A stretch of 13,161 nucleotides of DNA from Emmonsiellopsis sp. PD_33 (lineage: Eukaryota > Ascomycota > Eurotiomycetes > Onygenales > Ajellomycetaceae): assembly GCA_032988165.1 (NCBI GenBank), contig JANTQF010000568.1, positions 1 to 13,161 of the forward strand, given 5' to 3'. A program made the translations under genes and the position numbers. Positions 10,275-13,161 of this stretch are shown here, in pieces; the first letter of the stretch is position 1, and each line of letters opens with the position of its first letter. The notes under the pieces were generated by a model. That model had not been told where the DNA came from. It saw nothing but the letters and a program-made list of their open reading frames with translations, and did not search any database.

Positions 10275-10371
10275 AGGCCGTGGAAAAAGAACCGCGTCAT
10301 CTGCAATATGAAGCCGAGGGGACGTTTCTTGCAGCCGTGATGTGGTGGCAGACGACGAGTAGGGGATGCAG

Positions 10372-10379
10372 TGACGTAA
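10372..10379. promoter_or_regulatory. CRE/ATF-like bZIP site (TGACGTAA)
   Basis: TGACGTAA (TTACGTCA on the minus strand) is a classical variant site for fungal bZIP factors of the ATF/CREB type. It lies about 100 bp upstream of the TATA-like element, in the expected range for controlling the minus-strand transcript. Binding is not shown. Confidence 0.3.
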
Positions 10380-10615
10380 AGCGAGAGTTGGATGGTTCAG
10401 GGAACAGAGCCGCACGGAGTCGGGCGCAAACAAGACAAACAGGAATCCGTCCGCCTCCTGCTTTCCCCGAGGATTTCTGTCTGCTCCATGCCAGTAAAAC
10501 AGGACTTAAATCCACGCGAATCAGCCGTCAAAATTCTTTATTTCTCCTCAATTCCTATTCTCTATCTATTGTCAGAGGCAATCAAAAAGGTTTAAAGCAC
10601 ATGCTTCGTATTGTA

Positions 10616-10633
10616 ACTAGTACTACTAGTACT
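10616..10633. repeat. Tandem duplication of ACTAGTACT
   Basis: The nonamer ACTAGTACT occurs twice head to tail (10616-10624 and 10625-10633). It contains overlapping palindromes ACTAGT and AGTACT. It sits mid-way in the divergent region, away from both presumed core promoters. Function is unknown. Confidence 0.7.
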
Positions 10634-10690
10634 CCGCATTCTGATCCCCGACAGCAGATCATTAATGTAATCCCCCCTGGTCGCGACAAA

Positions 10691-10722
10691 CCACGTATCT
10701 AGTAGGCAATCCCCACGTATCT
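10691..10722. repeat. Spaced direct repeat of CCACGTATCT
   Basis: The decamer CCACGTATCT is present at 10691-10700 and again at 10713-10722, with starts 22 bp apart. That spacing is close to two turns of the DNA helix, as might suit paired factor binding. It matches no motif I can name with confidence; CACGTA resembles a degenerate E-box. Confidence 0.6.
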
Positions 10723-10818
10723 GTTACAATGTCTTTACTCCGAAGGGACAAACCAACCAACAAGCGGGAAGACGATGTTGAAATCTCCTGGATAGATGGA
10801 TGGCTCGGGGTAAATATT

Positions 10819-10831
10819 GATATCACGTGAC
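10819..10831 (+). promoter_or_regulatory. E-box element (CACGTG in GATATCACGTGAC)
   Basis: The palindrome TCACGTGA (10823-10830) is a canonical CACGTG site for bHLH factors such as Cbf1-like or SREBP-type regulators. It lies about 280 bp upstream of the DUF3429 start codon. The same 13-mer recurs in reverse orientation downstream of that gene (12806-12818). Confidence 0.5.
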
Positions 10832-10926
10832 AGCGTACCGGACTAACCGAGGGCTTACATAACCTACACATCTTGGCCAGCAGAACTCTCTCCGATCTCC
10901 AACCTCAACGTCAACAACGCTCCATG

Positions 10927-11017
10927 CCAATCCAGCGCAAGTCCTAGCAGGGCAGCTCCGTGTGTTCTCCTCTCCACTCAACCCTTAAATTCTTTTCTTT
11001 GGGTTTCGGTCCAATTG
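10927..11017 (+). promoter_or_regulatory. CCAAT boxes upstream of the DUF3429 gene
   Basis: CCAAT occurs at 10927-10931 and at 11011-11015. The second is within the palindrome CCAATTGG, so it reads CCAAT on both strands. They lie about 175 and 90 bp before the start codon. The CCAAT-binding Hap complex commonly controls nuclear genes for mitochondrial proteins in fungi, which fits the product. The second copy may already lie within the transcribed leader. Confidence 0.35.
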
Positions 11018-11105
11018 GGGGCTCTGCGCCTTTGCGGTTCCATCTCGACCCCGAACCCTGCCGCTCCGATCTTCCGGCACTCCCAACATAGTATCTTTGC
11101 CCGCC

Positions 11106-12213
11106 ATGTTTTACCGAACAGCAGCTGCCCGCTCTATCCTGAGGGCTGCCACGAGCTCCAATGCCTCGATAGCCCGTTCGTCGCTGTCGAGCACCGTCTT
11201 CAAGGCCCAATTGACCTCGTCCGTCCGCCAATCCGCCTTCCCTCGCTCAGCATCCCTCGCCCTCGTTGCCCGCAAACCTACCACCGCCGCTCTCGTCCGC
11301 TATGCTACCACCAGCGCTAAGGCTACCGACGTTGAGGCTGCGAAGGCTGGGGCTGAAGAGGAGGACGTCGATATGATGGCTGGTGTGAAGAGCGATATGG
11401 TATGTTACTGCTTCCCACTGCCCACCGAAATATTTTAGTCACATAATACATCGCACCCATTTGATAGCCGGGTTCTGATGAGACGGGCTCCCAAACCTGC
11501 TTTTAGAAAATTATCCGCGAGACCTTCAGCCTCAAGGAGGTCCCTAAGGAAGCTCTCTACCTTGGATTGGCCGGTACCATTCCATACGTTGCAACCTCGC
11601 TACAGACTGCTTATCTGTCCTGGGAAATGAACAATGCCCTAACCACCGGTACCGGCTACTTCATGTCCGGCACTACTGCGGAACTGATGATGAGTGTTCT
11701 TGAGCCTATCCAGATTGGTTATGGTGCTGTCGTAAGTCTATTTCGTTCCCTCGCTCCCCAGTATACGGGTTTCGTTCTAATACATGGTAGATTCTTTCTT
11801 TCCTCGGTGCCATCCACTGGGGTCTGGAATGGGCAGGCTACGGAGGACGTTTCGGATATAAGCGATATGCTGCTGGTGTTGTCGCCCCTGCTGTCGCTTG
11901 GCCAACTCTCTTCATGCCCATGGAGTATGCCCTGATCTCTCAATTCTTCGCCTTCACCTTCCTGTACTACAACGATGCCCGCGCTGCCGTCAAGGGCTGG
12001 GCCCCATCGTGGTATGCCATGTACCGGTTCGTCTTGACCTTCATTGTCGGTGCCAGCATCGTCGCTACCTTGGTCGGGCGTGAGAGCCTTGCGATGCAAT
12101 TCGAGTCTAAGAATGACCTCAGCGGCAAGCTGAAGGAATTGGAGCAGCGGGCAAGAAGTGCCCAGGCAGCCAAGGCGGCTGCAGCGGTTGAGGCTGCCGA
12201 GAAGGAGGAATAG
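11106..12213 (+). CDS. DUF3429 (TMEM69-like) mitochondrial inner-membrane protein
   Basis: Exons 11106-11399, 11507-11731 and 11791-12213 encode 313 residues. The ATG lies in a good context (CCCGCCATG). Residues 1-77 lack acidic residues and are rich in Arg, Ser and Ala, a typical mitochondrial presequence, with a plausible processing site after VRY66 before ATTS. A hydrophobic segment at about 115-137 (YLGLAGTIPYVATSLQTAYL) starts the DUF3429 region. Others follow at about 174-188 (ILSFLGAIHWGLEWAG), 200-233 and 252-268. LSFLGAIHWGLEW is the most diagnostic DUF3429 motif. The tail (about 280-313) is an Ala/Lys/Glu-rich, probably helical segment. The molecular function of DUF3429 proteins is not established as far as I know; inner-membrane location is inferred from presequence plus hydrophobic segments. 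Regulation may involve the CCAAT boxes and E-box upstream. Confidence 0.9.
11400..11506 (+). other. DUF3429 gene intron 1 (107 bp, phase 0)
   Basis: The donor is GTATGT, a CTGAT branch site lies about 30 nt before the end, and the acceptor is TTTTAG. Splicing joins GVKSDM to KIIRETFSLKEV and restores a continuous frame into the membrane domain. It separates the presequence and acidic linker exon from the membrane domain. Confidence 0.9.
11732..11790 (+). other. DUF3429 gene intron 2 (59 bp, phase 0)
   Basis: The donor is GTAAGT, the branch site CTAAT, and the acceptor ATGGTAG. Splicing joins IGYGAV to ILSFLGAIHWG, the conserved DUF3429 core. An earlier CAG near 11760 precedes the branch site and would break the frame. 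Confidence 0.92.
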
Positions 12214-12399
12214 ACATTCTGAAGAGAAACGCCGTGTCGTGGGTCCAAAATGGTTCCCCTGCCCATGACAAACAAAACGCCAATCTTTCCTCATGTCCTG
12301 AAGCCCCAACTTTCTGTGTTTAACAGTTCCGCCCGTTTGTAGATTAAACAAAAAAGAGCAAAACAACCAATGACGAGCAAGACGCTGCAAATTTTCATT

Positions 12400-12445
12400 T
12401 GTATATATATGAGTCACTATAATATTTTTGTTTATTTAGTAATTC
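12400..12445 (+). terminator. Possible 3'-end processing region of the DUF3429 transcript
   Basis: TGTATATATATGAG resembles the UAUAUA efficiency element of fungal 3' ends. It is followed by AT-rich sequence with T-runs about 190-230 nt after the stop codon, a normal 3' UTR length. A TGAGTCA (Gcn4/CpcA-type) heptamer overlaps at 12410-12416, which may be coincidence. Confidence 0.3.
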
Positions 12446-12799
12446 ATTTGCAATATCTTTGTTGGCTGCTTCCAAATCTTGTGCATGTGAGGTCAAGCCC
12501 CAGCTTTACATCGATTATCTACAGCTCGCGGGGCCATCTAGAGTCCTTGTTCTAGTGGATAATAGTAGGGGAGTTTACTCCGTATGGAACCCAATACATC
12601 GTTTGGGCCAACCACGCTGATATACACGGCCTTATTTGTTCCCCCAGCATCCCCACGCTACGATAACAATCTTCCATGCGTTCGACTATTCGACGTGGAA
12701 ATCCCACTCCACAACCCGACAACTTGGAGTTGATCATTTTTCGTTGACCATAGTGTCACACATCCAATGCATCAAGAAAGGATCCATTTCCAGGCATGG

Positions 12800-12818
12800 C
12801 CAATAGTCACGTGATATC
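12800..12818 (+). promoter_or_regulatory. CCAAT box next to an E-box (composite element)
   Basis: CCAAT (12800-12804) is separated by two bases from TCACGTGA (12807-12814), within GTCACGTGATATC, the reverse complement of the element at 10819-10831. It lies about 260 bp upstream of the candidate start codon at 13067. Adjacent CCAAT and CACGTG sites are a plausible promoter module for a downstream plus-strand gene outside the window. Confidence 0.4.
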
Positions 12819-13066
12819 GATTCGTGCTCGAGGCTGTGCAGCTTCGAGCACAAGCGATGTTGCACACTTGCATCCAACCACATCCCTCCTTTGAGAGCAA
12901 AACTTCCCAACTTCAAGTTTCATATTTCTGATGCTGTTGTCACTCCCTTGCCAATCTCTTCGTATCCCGTTGCCAGCGGGTGATTCTTCGCTTCTGTTTC
13001 GTGTTGTGGTTTGCTTCCCGTCTCAACTAGTAGGCTACATTTAGATCTTGAGGTTGGTCTTTTTCA

Positions 13067-13117
13067 ATGAATACTCAGCAGCTTAGAGCCACTGGTTCTC
13101 CAACTGGTACATCAGAG
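13067..13117 (+). CDS. Possible first exon of a downstream gene (partial)
   Basis: The ATG at 13067 opens 17 codons (MNTQQLRATGSPTGTSE) before a TGA. A GTGAGG just before the stop could be a donor, making this a short first exon. The region upstream looks like a promoter and pyrimidine-rich leader. The start context is weak (T at -3), the donor is imperfect and the peptide is not recognised, so this is a tentative call. Confidence 0.2.
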
Positions 13118-13161
13118 TGAGGGATGAGATGCCATGTTTTTTAGTGTTGTAGATCAGTGAT

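Larger units (their letters stand above)
9791..11105. promoter_or_regulatory. Divergent intergenic region between VPS13 and the DUF3429 gene
   Basis: About 1.3 kb separates the two divergent start codons. The VPS13-proximal part (9791 to about 10280) looks like a transcribed leader, with a splice donor and acceptor and two short upstream ORFs. A TATA-like site and a bZIP-type site lie behind it. The middle (about 10440-10800) has no convincing coding potential but contains short direct repeats. The part from about 10820 to 11105 has an E-box, CCAAT boxes and pyrimidine-rich stretches typical of a fungal promoter and leader for the plus-strand gene. No tRNA-like internal promoter pair or transposon remnant was seen. 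Confidence 0.7.
12214..13161. other. Intergenic region downstream of the DUF3429 gene
   Basis: About 950 bp without a convincing gene on either strand. The first 250 bp is presumably the 3' UTR and 3'-end region (A-rich stretch near 12345-12370, then TATATATA and an AT-rich segment at 12400-12445). From about 12740 the sequence looks promoter-like, with a CCAAT/E-box pair followed by pyrimidine-rich leader-like sequence (12940-13066). Short open frames on the minus strand here (12552-12916) begin at non-ATG codons or lack any conserved pattern. Confidence 0.6.

Noticed and set aside
10235..10702. 155-codon plus-strand open frame in the intergenic region
   Set aside because: The region contains minus-strand promoter signals and repeats; the peptide looks random, and no splice or start context supports it.
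11097..11105. Upstream start of the DUF3429 protein at the TTG codon (11097)
   Set aside because: The in-frame ATG at 11106 lies in a good start context, and the three extra residues add nothing to the presequence.
11470..11506. C/D snoRNA in DUF3429 intron 1 (CTGATGA word)
   Set aside because: The C-box match is imperfect, no D box follows before the acceptor, and the word is better explained as the branch site.
11106..12213. DUF3429 protein as a direct VPS13 adaptor
   Set aside because: I see no PxP-type adaptor motif in the protein, and an inner-membrane protein would not face cytosolic VPS13.
11719..12417. 232-codon minus-strand open frame across the DUF3429 gene
   Set aside because: It is antisense to exon 3 and crosses a splice site and the 3' UTR of a recognised gene; its composition is that of a shadow frame.

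Overview
The window comes from the nuclear genome of a filamentous ascomycete (Pezizomycotina; a Eurotiomycetes-like fungus is my best guess, not proven). The evidence is short introns of 57-107 bp with GTAAGT/GTATGT donors and CTNAY-type branch sites (one perfect TACTAAC), compact intergenic DNA of about 1 kb, and recognisable fungal proteins. I see no bacterial operons, CRISPR arrays, transposons, rRNA or tRNA genes.

Layout. (1) 1-9790, minus strand: one giant gene for VPS13, the bridge-like lipid-transfer protein of membrane contact sites. It has three well-supported coding exons (9790-2375, 2315-695, 637-221) giving 3,151 codons plus one base. The last few residues probably lie in a tiny fourth exon beyond an atypical intron that carries a long G-rich (+ strand) tract at 117-208. 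(2) 9791-11105: divergent intergenic region holding the VPS13 leader and promoter and the promoter of the next gene. On the VPS13 side is a short ORF with an ATG at 10223, interrupted by a convincing intron, and a second short upstream ORF at 9897-9832. These are either upstream ORFs in a spliced VPS13 leader or a small unrecognised gene. (3) 11106-12213, plus strand: a three-exon gene for a 313-residue DUF3429 (TMEM69-like) protein with a mitochondrial targeting sequence, hydrophobic segments and an Ala/Glu/Lys-rich tail. (4) 12214-13161: its 3' region, then a promoter-like stretch with a CCAAT box beside a CACGTG E-box, and a possible first exon of another plus-strand gene at 13067.

How the parts relate. 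VPS13 moves phospholipids between organelles (ER, endosome/vacuole, mitochondria, forming spore membranes). The divergent neighbour is probably a mitochondrial inner-membrane protein. A functional link between them is speculation based only on proximity. The less expected signals are the spliced leader ORF, a perfect 9-bp-arm palindrome just after the VPS13 start codon, the G-rich tract in the last VPS13 intron, and a 13-bp E-box element present in opposite orientations on either side of the DUF3429 gene. Nothing in the window amounts to a clearly new multi-gene system.
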